Source of the DNA: an uncultured Desulfuromonadales bacterium
GTDB lineage: Bacteria > Desulfobacterota > Desulfuromonadia > Desulfuromonadales > Geopsychrobacteraceae
Assembly: GCA_945788205.1 (NCBI GenBank)
Contig: CALZLE010000142.1
Coordinates: forward strand, 1-8,269
Reading direction: 5' to 3'
Length of the DNA: 8,269 bases
A model generated the notes under the pieces. It saw only the letters and a list, made by a program, of their open reading frames with translations, searched no databases and had not been told where the DNA came from. The position numbers and the translations under genes were made by a program. This document shows positions 1 through 6,000 of the stretch, piece by piece; the first letter of the stretch is position 1; each line of letters starts with the position of its first letter.

Positions 1-1067
1 CTGACCACTTTACTGGTCTCGTAATTGACCACTTCTTCAGTCCGGCTGGACGGGGTCGTAGATCGGGTGGTGCCATTGTTATTGCTGCCGTCAGACTGAA
101 GGTTGGAGACCACCCCCGGCACGCCGCCAGAAGACTCTGAACTGCCTTTTTCACTGCTGATGTGCTCACTGATGACGACGGCACCGTTCGGGTCGATTGC
201 TTCTTCAACCCGCTCACGCTGGTCAAAATCGACCTCGGCATTCACCCGTACCAGCGAATTCCCGGCACCAAGTGCGCGATCAAGCAACGACTGGGCGCGA
301 GTCTCAAGGCGTCGTTCCATGGTGTGCTGGTAACCGAGCATACCCGGTGTCATCGGTCCCGCCACTTCGTCCGAACGGCTCTTCGACAGAACCTTGCCAC
401 TCGAATCGACCACGGTCACGTTTTCCGATTCCAACCCTTCAACACTGCCGGCAACCAGATGAACGATCCCCTGCAGTTGGGATTCTTTCAGTGAACGGCC
501 GGAGGAGAGTTTGATAATAACTGAGGCGGTGGCCTGCTGTTGTTGATCGCGGAACAGCCGTTTTTCCGGCAGTGCCAAGTGAATGCGGGCCCCCTCAACC
601 GGGCCGAGCGAGGTAATCGTGCGCATCAGTTCGCCCTGCAAAGCACGGCGATAATTGACCTTCTGAGCAAAGTCGGTCATGCCGAAACTCTGCTTGTCAA
701 AGATTTCGAAACCGACACCGCCTTCAGCCAGTCCGGAGCCGGCCAACTCAATCCGTGCTTCGTAAACTTTGTCGGCCGGAATCAGAATATCTTTGCCACC
801 ATCCGCCAACCGGTAAGGAACCTTGCGGTCCTTCAACCACTCGACCACCGAGGAAGCATCGCGACTCGGCAGATTAGCGAACAACAGACTGTAATCGGCC
901 ACTTGAGACTGCATGATAATTGCGGAAAACAGTGCAACGCTGACCAGAGTTACAGCTATCAGGCTTAACTTGCGCGCCAAAGACCACTCTTTGAGGACAT
1001 CAAGAATGGTTTTCTTTTGCGCTGGTGTCGGTGTTGGTGCGACTTGTTCCAATGCTTCTTCAGCCAT
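1..1067 (-). CDS. fliF: FliF, flagellar MS-ring protein (N-terminal part, cut by window edge)
   Basis: FliF forms the MS ring in the inner membrane, the base on which rod, export gate and C-ring are built. I translated this frame by hand: 355 codons are present from the ATG at 1067, and the 3' part (end of the periplasmic domain, second membrane helix, FliG-binding tail) lies beyond position 1. Visible parts are a cytoplasmic N-terminus, a membrane helix at about residues 33-52, ring-building motif 1 at about 57-112 (DYSLLFANL start), ring-building motif 2 at about 136-226 (GARIHLALPEKRLF near 159-172), and ring-building motif 3 beginning at about 250. The last is interrupted by the family's beta-collar insertion with the conserved GGVPGVVSN at 314-322, followed by a Ser/Thr/Asn-rich stretch. 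A GGAGG ribosome binding site precedes the start. It lies 50 bp downstream of fliE in the same operon. The identification is secure; only the truncation limits it. Confidence 0.97.
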   Translation of the reverse strand, partial: MAEEALEQVAPTPTPAQKKTILDVLKEWSLARKLSLIAVTLVSVALFSAIIMQSQVADYSLLFANLPSRDASSVVEWLKDRKVPYRLADGGKDILIPADKVYEARIELAGSGLAEGGVGFEIFDKQSFGMTDFAQKVNYRRALQGELMRTITSLGPVEGARIHLALPEKRLFRDQQQQATASVIIKLSSGRSLKESQLQGIVHLVAGSVEGLESENVTVVDSSGKVLSKSRSDEVAGPMTPGMLGYQHTMERRLETRAQSLLDRALGAGNSLVRVNAEVDFDQRERVEEAIDPNGAVVISEHISSEKGSSESSGGVPGVVSNLQSDGSNNNGTTRSTTPSSRTEEVVNYETSKVV

Positions 1068-1117
1068 CGATAGTATCCTCCGGAATCGATTGCGGTTCGT
1101 TCAAATAAACAGTTGCC

Positions 1118-1420
1118 TTAGACCTGCATCCGCATAATTTCCTGATAGGCTTCAACCGCCTTGTTGCGGACCTGAACCATTAAGCGCAATGAGATATCAG
1201 CCTCTTCCAGCTTAATCATCGCACCGTGCAGGTCTTTGGTTTCACCAGCAGCAATCTGTTGAGCAGCATGGTCGGCGGCAACTTGAGCCTGATTGACCTC
1301 GGCGATTGAGCCTTTGAGTGCCTCGGCAAACTTGTCACTCATATTCGGGACCGAAGCAGTCTTCGGTGCCGAAAGACCCTGCAGATGAGATTTTAATGTA
1401 ATGTCAGCAATTGAACTCAT
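1118..1420 (-). CDS. fliE: FliE, flagellar hook-basal body junction protein
   Basis: FliE is a small export substrate that joins the MS ring to the proximal rod and is among the first proteins needed for rod assembly. The 100-residue length is typical of the family. The N-terminal third is variable. The C-terminal 40 residues carry the conserved signature: DLHGAMIKLEEADISL at about 63-78, then MVQVRNKAVEAYQEIMRM up to the end, an amphipathic helix that packs in the rod. The start at 1420 is preceded by an AGAGGTGA ribosome binding site. The gene sits 9 bp after flgC and 50 bp before fliF, the common flgB-flgC-fliE-fliF order, so translation and assembly are probably coordinated. Nothing is missing or unusual. 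Confidence 0.97.
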   Translation of the reverse strand: MSSIADITLKSHLQGLSAPKTASVPNMSDKFAEALKGSIAEVNQAQVAADHAAQQIAAGETKDLHGAMIKLEEADISLRLMVQVRNKAVEAYQEIMRMQV

Positions 1421-1429
1421 AAATCACCT

Positions 1430-1861
1430 CTATCTTCCGATTTCCAAAGCTTTCAGCGCCATCCGCTTGGCTGACTTAATCACTGTAACGTTTGCTTCAT
1501 AAGCCCGGCTGGCGGACATCATATCGGCCGTCTCTTCCACCAGATTGACGTTTGGCATTGCGACCATGCCCCGCTCGTCGGCATCAGGGTGGCTTGGTTC
1601 ATAAACCATCTTTGGCGGGGCACTGCTGGCCTGAATGTGTGAAACCTTGACGCCCTGAGCCGCATCCCGCAGGCGGGAATCGAGAGTGCTGGCAAAATCC
1701 TGCTGGGTACTTTGAAAAATCACTTCCCGCTTACGGTACGGGCCGCCATCGGGAGTGCGAGTCGTTTCGATATTGGCCAGGTTGGAACTGATAGCATTCA
1801 TCCGCACCCGCTGAGCCTTGAGCGCCGAAGCACTGATTTTCATGGTGGTGAAAATATCCAT
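1430..1861 (-). CDS. flgC: FlgC, flagellar proximal rod protein
   Basis: FlgC is one of the proximal rod proteins, exported through the flagellar type III apparatus and stacked with FlgB and FlgF between FliE and the distal rod. The 143-residue protein shows the rod/hook family N-terminal motif (SSNLANIETTRTPDGGPYRK at about 25-44) and the C-terminal helix typical of FlgC (NLVEETADMMSASRAYEANV at about 105-124, then KSAKRMALKALEIGR at the end). The two ends form the coiled-coil core of the rod, and the middle is the variable part. No Sec signal peptide is present, as expected for a flagellar export substrate. The start at 1861 is preceded by AGGAGT. It lies 15 bp after flgB and 9 bp before fliE, consistent with one transcript. 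Confidence 0.97.
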   Translation of the reverse strand: MDIFTTMKISASALKAQRVRMNAISSNLANIETTRTPDGGPYRKREVIFQSTQQDFASTLDSRLRDAAQGVKVSHIQASSAPPKMVYEPSHPDADERGMVAMPNVNLVEETADMMSASRAYEANVTVIKSAKRMALKALEIGR

Positions 1862-1876
1862 ATTAACTCCTATCTA

Positions 1877-2290
1877 CTACCGGCCATCACTGGCGGCATA
1901 TTTGAGCATGGACAACTTCTTCTTCAGAATCTGCCCGCTCGCCTCGAACAGCAGTTGGTTTTCAGCCAGATCGAGCATTTCGTTATCAAGAGAAACCGTG
2001 TTGCCATCACCAACCGGGTTGGTGTTGCGCTCCTTGGTAAGTTCTCCCTGAACACCGTTAATACCGCTGGCACCGATCGGAAAATGTTTGGGATTGTTGC
2101 TCTGGATTTTGGTCTCCGGGCTGCTGATCGCTTTGCGCAGATCCTCTTCAAAGGTGAGTTTACGTGCTTCATAACCCGGGGTTTCGGCATTAGCGATGTT
2201 GCCCGCTATCACCTGCTGCTTCTGGGCCCGCAGATCGAGACTCTTTTTGAGGACTGACATGGTGCGATCGGTAATTCTGAAATCTGCCAT
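1877..2290 (-). CDS. flgB: FlgB, flagellar basal-body (proximal) rod protein
   Basis: FlgB is the proximal rod subunit that follows FliE. With the ATG at 2290 the protein has 137 residues and begins MADFRITDRTMS. The diagnostic motif NIANAETPGYEARKLTFEED lies at about residues 31-50, and the C-terminal helix contains VSLDNEMLDLAENQLLFEAS and then LKKKLSMLKYA near the end, all as in other FlgB proteins. I chose 2290 rather than the in-frame GTG at 2317 because a GGAG ribosome binding site sits six bases before the ATG, the GTG has none, and FlgB proteins usually start close to this point. The gene follows the secreted TPR gene by 45 bp and precedes flgC by 15 bp. No internal promoter was seen in the 45-bp gap, so it probably depends on the upstream sigma-54 promoter. 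Confidence 0.96.
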   Translation of the reverse strand: MADFRITDRTMSVLKKSLDLRAQKQQVIAGNIANAETPGYEARKLTFEEDLRKAISSPETKIQSNNPKHFPIGASGINGVQGELTKERNTNPVGDGNTVSLDNEMLDLAENQLLFEASGQILKKKLSMLKYAASDGR

Positions 2291-2296
2291 ACGAAA

Positions 2297-2302
2297 CTCC
2301 TG
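2297..2302 (-). promoter_or_regulatory. Ribosome binding site deciding the flgB start
   Basis: On the minus strand CAGGAG lies six bases upstream of the ATG at 2290. The longer in-frame alternative beginning with GTG at 2317 has only AT-rich sequence without a purine SD in front of it. This supports the shorter 137-residue FlgB. Confidence 0.8.
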
Positions 2303-2335
2303 CCCGTTTTCTGACACTATTCTTAAAGTTCTTTA

Positions 2336-4741
2336 CTACTTTTCCTGAATGAGCAAGTCCTGGGCCAACTTCCCCCAAGAGCTGTTACCATCTTCTTCGA
2401 CCACTTGACTCAGAAGGTTAAGCGCGGCCCGTCGGTCCCGCTTGCGCAGTAATAGCTGTGCCCGGCGATAGCGGGACTGCGAACCGTAATTTTTGTCCGC
2501 CGACAGTTGTTGATATATTTTTTCTGCAGAGCTGTTCTTTTTTAATCGATAGTAAGTTTCCGCCAGCAATGCCATTTCTTTGACTTCAAACTCAGCGCCG
2601 ACCTTCTGCGCCTGTTCCAGACGTTTAGCCACATCCTTGAGCTGCTCAAGCCGCCAATAGATCCAGGCAGCACGAATTTCCAGCTCAGGACTGCTGGGCC
2701 GATTCTTGCGCCCCAACCAGGCGAGGAGTTCATCATCACGACCTTGCTTCTCAAATGCGTCGAGCAAAACTCCGAACAGGGCCCCGCTGTCTTCTCCACG
2801 GGGATACTTCTGCAAATATCGGCTGGCATAATCGCTCGCGTTGTTAAATTCGGAGCGCTTGAGAAAGGATTCCGCCAGCGGCAGATATATTTCTTTCTGT
2901 TGCTTTTCGTTTTCCGACTGGTCGAACAGATAGAGCAAGACACGACTGGCTCGGGCATACAGACCAAGCCGGTCGAATGCGCCAGACAGATCGTGCAGAA
3001 AAGCCCGATCAAAACCACCACGCAGCAGCAATTTGCGGTTCTTTTCCACCAGCACCACCGCCTCCAGCTCCCGCTGCTGTAACAACAGACTGTGCACGAC
3101 GGTTGGCAATTGTTCCAATAGCAACAGGTCGGCTTCGCGGCGCAGTTTGGAACTGCCGAAATCCCGCCGGAATTTCATCAACGCAGCAACGCTGTCCTCA
3201 AAGTCGGTCAACAGGTAGAGCGCCAGAGCCCGTTTAAAAGCAGCTTCTTCACGCACTGAACGAGCACTTGCACGTTGATTGACCTGCCCGTACGAGGTTG
3301 CTGCCTTGGCCAGCTCATATTCGCCGCCAGTCATCAGCTCATGATCGATCAGGCGCAACTCAGCCCGCTCGCCACCTTCTTCCGCAGGCCAATCAAGGCT
3401 GGCCTTCTGCAGACCGATAATTCCCCAATCGAGATTACCGGCAGCGTAGGCTGAAGCCCCGGCGGCATATTGGATCAGATCAGCGCCCGGCAACTCTTTG
3501 ACCAGCTCACTTAATTTTCGATACAGTCGATATGAAAAATCGTAGGCACCAAGCTGGTAAGCACTGAACGCTGCAGAATTGAGGGAAGAGAGATAGTGCT
3601 CGAAAAGCCGCGGCTCATCATTCAAATCCTGATATTCGCTGACAGCCTGCTCCAATTGTCCCAACCCCGCGTGGGCATCGGCACGGCGTAAATTTTTCAC
3701 CGCCAACAATTCGTCCGGCCAATTCAGGTTTTCATCCTGCAGATATTTGAGTGCCAATTTATGCTGATTAGAGGCTAGCGCCGTTTCAGCAGCCAGCAGA
3801 TAACTGAAGGTCGTAATGGGCTTGCCGGCCGGTAGTGTCAGCAACAGTTCCTGCACCGTAAGTTGGGCGACAAATGGCTGACCACTGGTGGCCTGCCCGT
3901 AAGCTGTCAAATAATCGACACGAAGCTGTTCAGGACCCTGCTGGCTATCCAGCACCTGCAACCGGGCCAGGCCTGCTGCTGTCGCCATGGTTCGTATCTG
4001 GGCTTCGGCAACCAACAAGTTACGCAGATAAGTCTGCTCTTTATTGAGGTCATCGATCTGCCCTGATTTACGGATCAGACTCAACCACTTTTCTGCCGTA
4101 GCAAACTGCTGCAGCGGCCAAAGCGGGCTTTCTTGATCGGAGACCAATGGAGCCAAAGAGGGGAGAGAATACGCCAGTGGCAGTTTAAGTTTCCAAAAGG
4201 TTCGATATTCGCCAAAAAACTGCCGCCAGCGCCCGTTCCAGGGGGATTCCTTTGCATAATCTTTGGCTTTTTTCCCCGCTTTACGGGCGGGCATATCGTT
4301 AATACGGAAGGCAACACCCGGGCGGGCGCTGCTTTCGCCCTCCCAGTACAGGTCCATAATGATACGGGCAGGCTTATCTTTCGACTCGGTAATGACCTGC
4401 TTGGGAGCACGCCGGAGCAAAATCGACGTGAGCAGGTCGCGATGTTTCTGTGCCAGCAGAATTTTGACCACCGTTTCATCTTCCGGCAATCTGCGCAGCT
4501 CGGCTGCGGTCCAGACATCTTTTAGCAGCAGATCGACCCGTTGGCCGTTATGAATCACCTCAAAATTGGGCAGCGCGGAAAACTCCAACGTCAGTCGGGT
4601 GCTGCCAATTTTCTCCTGTTTTTCCATGCTGAGCATGGTTACTTTTGCCGCCGCCCTTACAGTCAGCGCGCTGCTCAGAAAGAACAGCAGAAGAAACAAC
4701 AGAATCGCAACTTTTTTGCAGATCTCGGTTGGATAGTTCAT
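2336..4741 (-). CDS. Secreted AMIN-like/TPR repeat protein heading the flagellar rod operon
   Basis: This is an 801-residue protein of unproven function. Residues 1-30 form a Sec signal peptide: lysines at 9-10, a leucine/phenylalanine-rich core at 11-26 and a likely VRA/AAK cleavage near 30, without a lipobox. Residues about 33-133 alternate short beta strands (TRLTLEFSALPNFEVI, RVDLLLKDV) and end with ARIIMDLYW, which resembles an AMIN-type beta-sandwich. A charged, Trp-rich linker follows (about 140-230). From about 230 to the end the chain is all helical, with TPR-like helix pairs such as ADAHAGLGQLEQAVSEYQDL (354-373), AFSAYQLGAYDFSYRLYRKL (391-410), RALALYLLTDFEDSVAALM, YASRYLQKYPRGEDSG and LLAETYYRLKKNSSAEKIYQ (725-744). 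A GGAGG site precedes the ATG. It is the first gene after a sigma-54 promoter and lies 45 bp before flgB. The context points to a periplasmic flagellar motor scaffold or assembly factor; the architecture and length resemble PflA of epsilonproteobacteria. Homology to PflA is inference. Alternatives are a general cell-envelope or peptidoglycan-associated TPR protein. Confidence 0.85.
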   Translation of the reverse strand: MNYPTEICKKVAILLFLLLFFLSSALTVRAAAKVTMLSMEKQEKIGSTRLTLEFSALPNFEVIHNGQRVDLLLKDVWTAAELRRLPEDETVVKILLAQKHRDLLTSILLRRAPKQVITESKDKPARIIMDLYWEGESSARPGVAFRINDMPARKAGKKAKDYAKESPWNGRWRQFFGEYRTFWKLKLPLAYSLPSLAPLVSDQESPLWPLQQFATAEKWLSLIRKSGQIDDLNKEQTYLRNLLVAEAQIRTMATAAGLARLQVLDSQQGPEQLRVDYLTAYGQATSGQPFVAQLTVQELLLTLPAGKPITTFSYLLAAETALASNQHKLALKYLQDENLNWPDELLAVKNLRRADAHAGLGQLEQAVSEYQDLNDEPRLFEHYLSSLNSAAFSAYQLGAYDFSYRLYRKLSELVKELPGADLIQYAAGASAYAAGNLDWGIIGLQKASLDWPAEEGGERAELRLIDHELMTGGEYELAKAATSYGQVNQRASARSVREEAAFKRALALYLLTDFEDSVAALMKFRRDFGSSKLRREADLLLLEQLPTVVHSLLLQQRELEAVVLVEKNRKLLLRGGFDRAFLHDLSGAFDRLGLYARASRVLLYLFDQSENEKQQKEIYLPLAESFLKRSEFNNASDYASRYLQKYPRGEDSGALFGVLLDAFEKQGRDDELLAWLGRKNRPSSPELEIRAAWIYWRLEQLKDVAKRLEQAQKVGAEFEVKEMALLAETYYRLKKNSSAEKIYQQLSADKNYGSQSRYRRAQLLLRKRDRRAALNLLSQVVEEDGNSSWGKLAQDLLIQEK

Positions 4742-4784
4742 CCATGCCTCCGGAAGTCGATATTATGGTCCGGGAACTCTCTAT

Positions 4785-4800
4785 GGCCAAAACCGTGCCA
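4785..4800 (-). promoter_or_regulatory. Sigma-54 (-24/-12) promoter for the flagellar operon
   Basis: Read on the minus strand the sequence is TGGCACGGTTTTGGCC. The -24 element TGGCACG matches the sigma-54 consensus fully. The -12 element TGGCC keeps the essential GC (consensus TTGCA), and the GG and GC are separated by exactly ten bases, as required. Transcription would start near 4774, giving a leader of about 33 bases that contains the GGAGG of the TPR gene. Control of flagellar basal-body operons by RpoN with an enhancer-binding activator is well known in many proteobacteria, including Geobacter. The activator gene and its binding site were not identified here. Confidence 0.75.
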
Positions 4801-4871
4801 AACAAATCCGCAAATTCCTAACAAGCTGCAATCACTTCGATTATTCAGTAATTTTATTATTTTATCAGATT

Positions 4872-4911
4872 GACTATCGCAGTTGCCCACCGCGTCTGGA
4901 GCGATAAAGTC
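4872..4911. repeat. Bulged inverted repeat in the intergenic region
   Basis: GACTATCGC (4872-4880) pairs with GCGATAaaGTC (4901-4911), giving nine base pairs with a two-base AA bulge around a 20-base loop. No T-tract follows on either strand, so it is not a standard intrinsic terminator. It could be a regulator-binding dyad upstream of the sigma-54 promoter or a chance match in AT-rich DNA. Confidence 0.4.
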
Positions 4912-4975
4912 GTCATTTTGACAATCACAAAGGGAAAAGCCCTCCTTCTTAACTTATAATTTAACTCTTCTAATA

Positions 4976-5004
4976 TTGACACGCTAATAAAGATAGGGGA
5001 TAGT
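4976..5004 (+). promoter_or_regulatory. Candidate sigma-70 promoter for the binding-protein gene
   Basis: A perfect TTGACA (4976-4981) is followed after 17 bases by GATAGT (4999-5004), which matches TATAAT at four of six positions. Transcription would start near 5011, leaving a leader of about 120 bases. The -10 is poor and overlaps an AACTATC-like word (reverse complement of 4999-5005), which could be a repressor or activator site. This is a tentative call. Confidence 0.35.
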
Positions 5005-5054
5005 TATCTTCACGGCAAAAGTAAGAACTATCTAATTCGCATGATTAAATAGTT
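4999..5054. repeat. Cluster of AACTATC-like words with an inverted repeat
   Basis: GATAGTT (4999-5005, reverse of AACTATC), AACTATC (5026-5032) and AATAGTT (5048-5054, reverse of AACTATT) lie within 56 bases. A related GACTATC is at 4872-4878. The first two form an imperfect hairpin: GATAGTtaTCTT at 4999-5010 pairs with AAGAACTATC at 5023-5032 with a two-base bulge. The cluster lies at or just after the candidate promoter, so it could be an operator array or a 5' leader structure. It may also be chance in AT-rich sequence. Confidence 0.35.
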
Positions 5055-5131
5055 AGTCGGAAATTAAAAAGGATCGATTCGAGCATTACAGATCAAAATA
5101 GTCAACAATTACACCAAAGGAGAATGAAACA

Positions 5132-5920
5132 ATGACGAAGCAACTTATCAAAATTCTCAGCCTGACCACCTGCTGCCTGTTCCTGCTCAGTTCTCTGGCA
5201 ATGGCCGGCACGATCAAAGTCTGGGGTTCGACCACCTGTCAAAAGGCCTTCCTGGAGCCAGGTGCGACTGATTACAAAGCTGCTTCCGGTGATGACATCA
5301 AGGTCCTCGGCGTGGGTACCGGCAAAGGGATGATGGCATTGATTTCTGGCAAAGCTGTCGTTGCCGCCGCGTCCAGTCCGCTGGAGAGCGCCATCAAGTC
5401 GGCTAAAAAAGCGGCCAAGAAAGCTGGCGAAGAGATTGTTATTCCCGACAACCTGATCTTCCACGAGATGACCAAGGACATCATCGTACCGATCGTCCAC
5501 AAGGACAACCCGGTCGGCGCTCTCTCCTTTGAGCAACTGGCCAAGCTGAATACTGGTGAAATCACCAACTGGAAAGATGTTGGCGGTCCTGACATGCCGG
5601 TCAAGGTCGTCACCAGTCACGCCGGTAGCGCCACCCGCGCCGTCTTCCAGAAAAAAGTCATGAAAAAAGCTGATTACATTGCCGACGCCACTATCGTCAA
5701 GAGTACCCGGCTGGAACTCCAGAACGTGTCGAAAGACAAAGGCGCCATCGGTGCGGTCAGCCAGAAATTCTTCAGTATGAACCCAGGTGACACCAAAGTC
5801 GTTAAAACTGACGAAATCAGTCGCCCGCTGGCGCTGATCACCGTCGGCACGCCGACTCCGGAAGCACAGAAACTGATCGACTTCTTTAAATCCGGAGCCG
5901 GGCAGAAATACTTCCAGTAA
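5132..5920 (+). CDS. PstS-family periplasmic substrate-binding protein (stand-alone)
   Basis: This 262-residue precursor belongs to the phosphate-type periplasmic binding proteins (PBP-like domain). A Sec signal peptide covers about residues 1-25 (LAMA/GTIKV cleavage), with no lipobox at the cleavage site. Family landmarks in order are a first strand and loop IKVWGSTTC (28-36), the glycine-rich GVGTGKGMMALISG (60-73), the strand IIVPIVHKDNPVGALSFEQL (117-136), TGEITNWKDVGG (141-152), AGSATRAVF (164-172) and GAIGAVSQKF (204-213). It is shorter than typical PstS (about 320-350 residues), and the SGT/Arg phosphate-contact loop is replaced by SHAGSATR, so phosphate as ligand is doubtful. No ABC permease or ATPase gene is next to it; a chemoreceptor gene follows after 80 bp. 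The start is supported by AAAGGAG at 5116-5122. It may feed a distant transporter or present a ligand to the chemoreceptor; neither is shown. Confidence 0.85.
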   Translation: MTKQLIKILSLTTCCLFLLSSLAMAGTIKVWGSTTCQKAFLEPGATDYKAASGDDIKVLGVGTGKGMMALISGKAVVAAASSPLESAIKSAKKAAKKAGEEIVIPDNLIFHEMTKDIIVPIVHKDNPVGALSFEQLAKLNTGEITNWKDVGGPDMPVKVVTSHAGSATRAVFQKKVMKKADYIADATIVKSTRLELQNVSKDKGAIGAVSQKFFSMNPGDTKVVKTDEISRPLALITVGTPTPEAQKLIDFFKSGAGQKYFQ

Positions 5921-5940
5921 ACAACAACACAGTGCAAATC

Positions 5941-5974
5941 AACGCGGTCAGCTCAGGAGAGGGCTGACCGCGTT
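5941..5974 (+). repeat. Perfect 12-bp intergenic hairpin between the binding-protein and chemoreceptor genes
   Basis: AACGCGGTCAGC (5941-5952) is exactly complementary to GCTGACCGCGTT (5963-5974), with a ten-base loop that can close by two further pairs (one G-T, one C-G). It starts 20 bases after the stop codon. No run of Ts follows on either strand, so it is not a canonical intrinsic terminator. A likely role is to stabilise the 3' end of the upstream transcript or to partially attenuate read-through into the chemoreceptor gene, which would give the binding protein more transcript than the receptor. The loop contains AGGAGA but no start codon follows before 6001. Confidence 0.8.
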
Positions 5975-6000
5975 CAATCACAAAATCACAAGGGTTTTCT

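Larger units (their letters stand above)
4742..5131. other. Divergent intergenic region between the flagellar operon and the binding-protein gene
   Basis: This 390-bp region is clearly more AT-rich than its flanks and holds no convincing gene. From left to right it contains the ribosome binding site and leader of the TPR gene, a -24/-12 promoter for the minus strand near 4785-4800, a bulged inverted repeat at 4872-4911, an isolated TATAAT at 4955-4960 without a matching -35, a TTGACA-based promoter candidate at 4976-5004, several AACTATC-like words between 4999 and 5054, and the GGAG ribosome binding site (5119-5122) of the plus-strand gene. Confidence 0.75.

Noticed and set aside
103..968. 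Several plus-strand open frames opposite fliF
   Set aside because: The minus strand encodes unbroken, highly recognisable FliF across this stretch; the plus-strand products look like no known protein and overlap each other.
2291..2317. Longer FlgB starting at GTG 2317
   Set aside because: No ribosome binding site before the GTG, while GGAG correctly precedes the ATG at 2290, which matches the usual FlgB N-terminus.
2542..3021. 159-residue minus-strand frame inside the TPR gene
   Set aside because: It is a different frame on the same strand as the 801-residue protein, which has continuous TPR-like helical periodicity here.
4955..4960. Perfect TATAAT as -10 for the plus-strand gene
   Set aside because: No -35-like hexamer lies 16-18 bases upstream (the region reads GGGAAA), there is no extended -10, and the TTGACA at 4918-4923 is 31 bases away.
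5005..5060. Possible GEMM-type cyclic dinucleotide riboswitch (CACGGCAAAA resembles part of its core)
   Set aside because: The second conserved core (GACGCAAAGCC-like) and the tetraloop receptor are absent.
5124..5135. Three-codon mini-frame ATG AAA CAA TGA overlapping the binding-protein start
   Set aside because: Its ATG is only one base from the GGAG, too close for initiation; the overlap with the true start is most likely chance.
5102..5620. 172-residue minus-strand open frame opposite the binding-protein gene
   Set aside because: It is antisense to a clear PstS-family gene with signal peptide and ribosome binding site, and its translation lacks recognisable features.
5941..5990. Intrinsic terminator after the binding-protein gene
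   Set aside because: The hairpin is strong but is followed by CAATCACAAAATC with no T-tract, so it was listed as a hairpin rather than a terminator.
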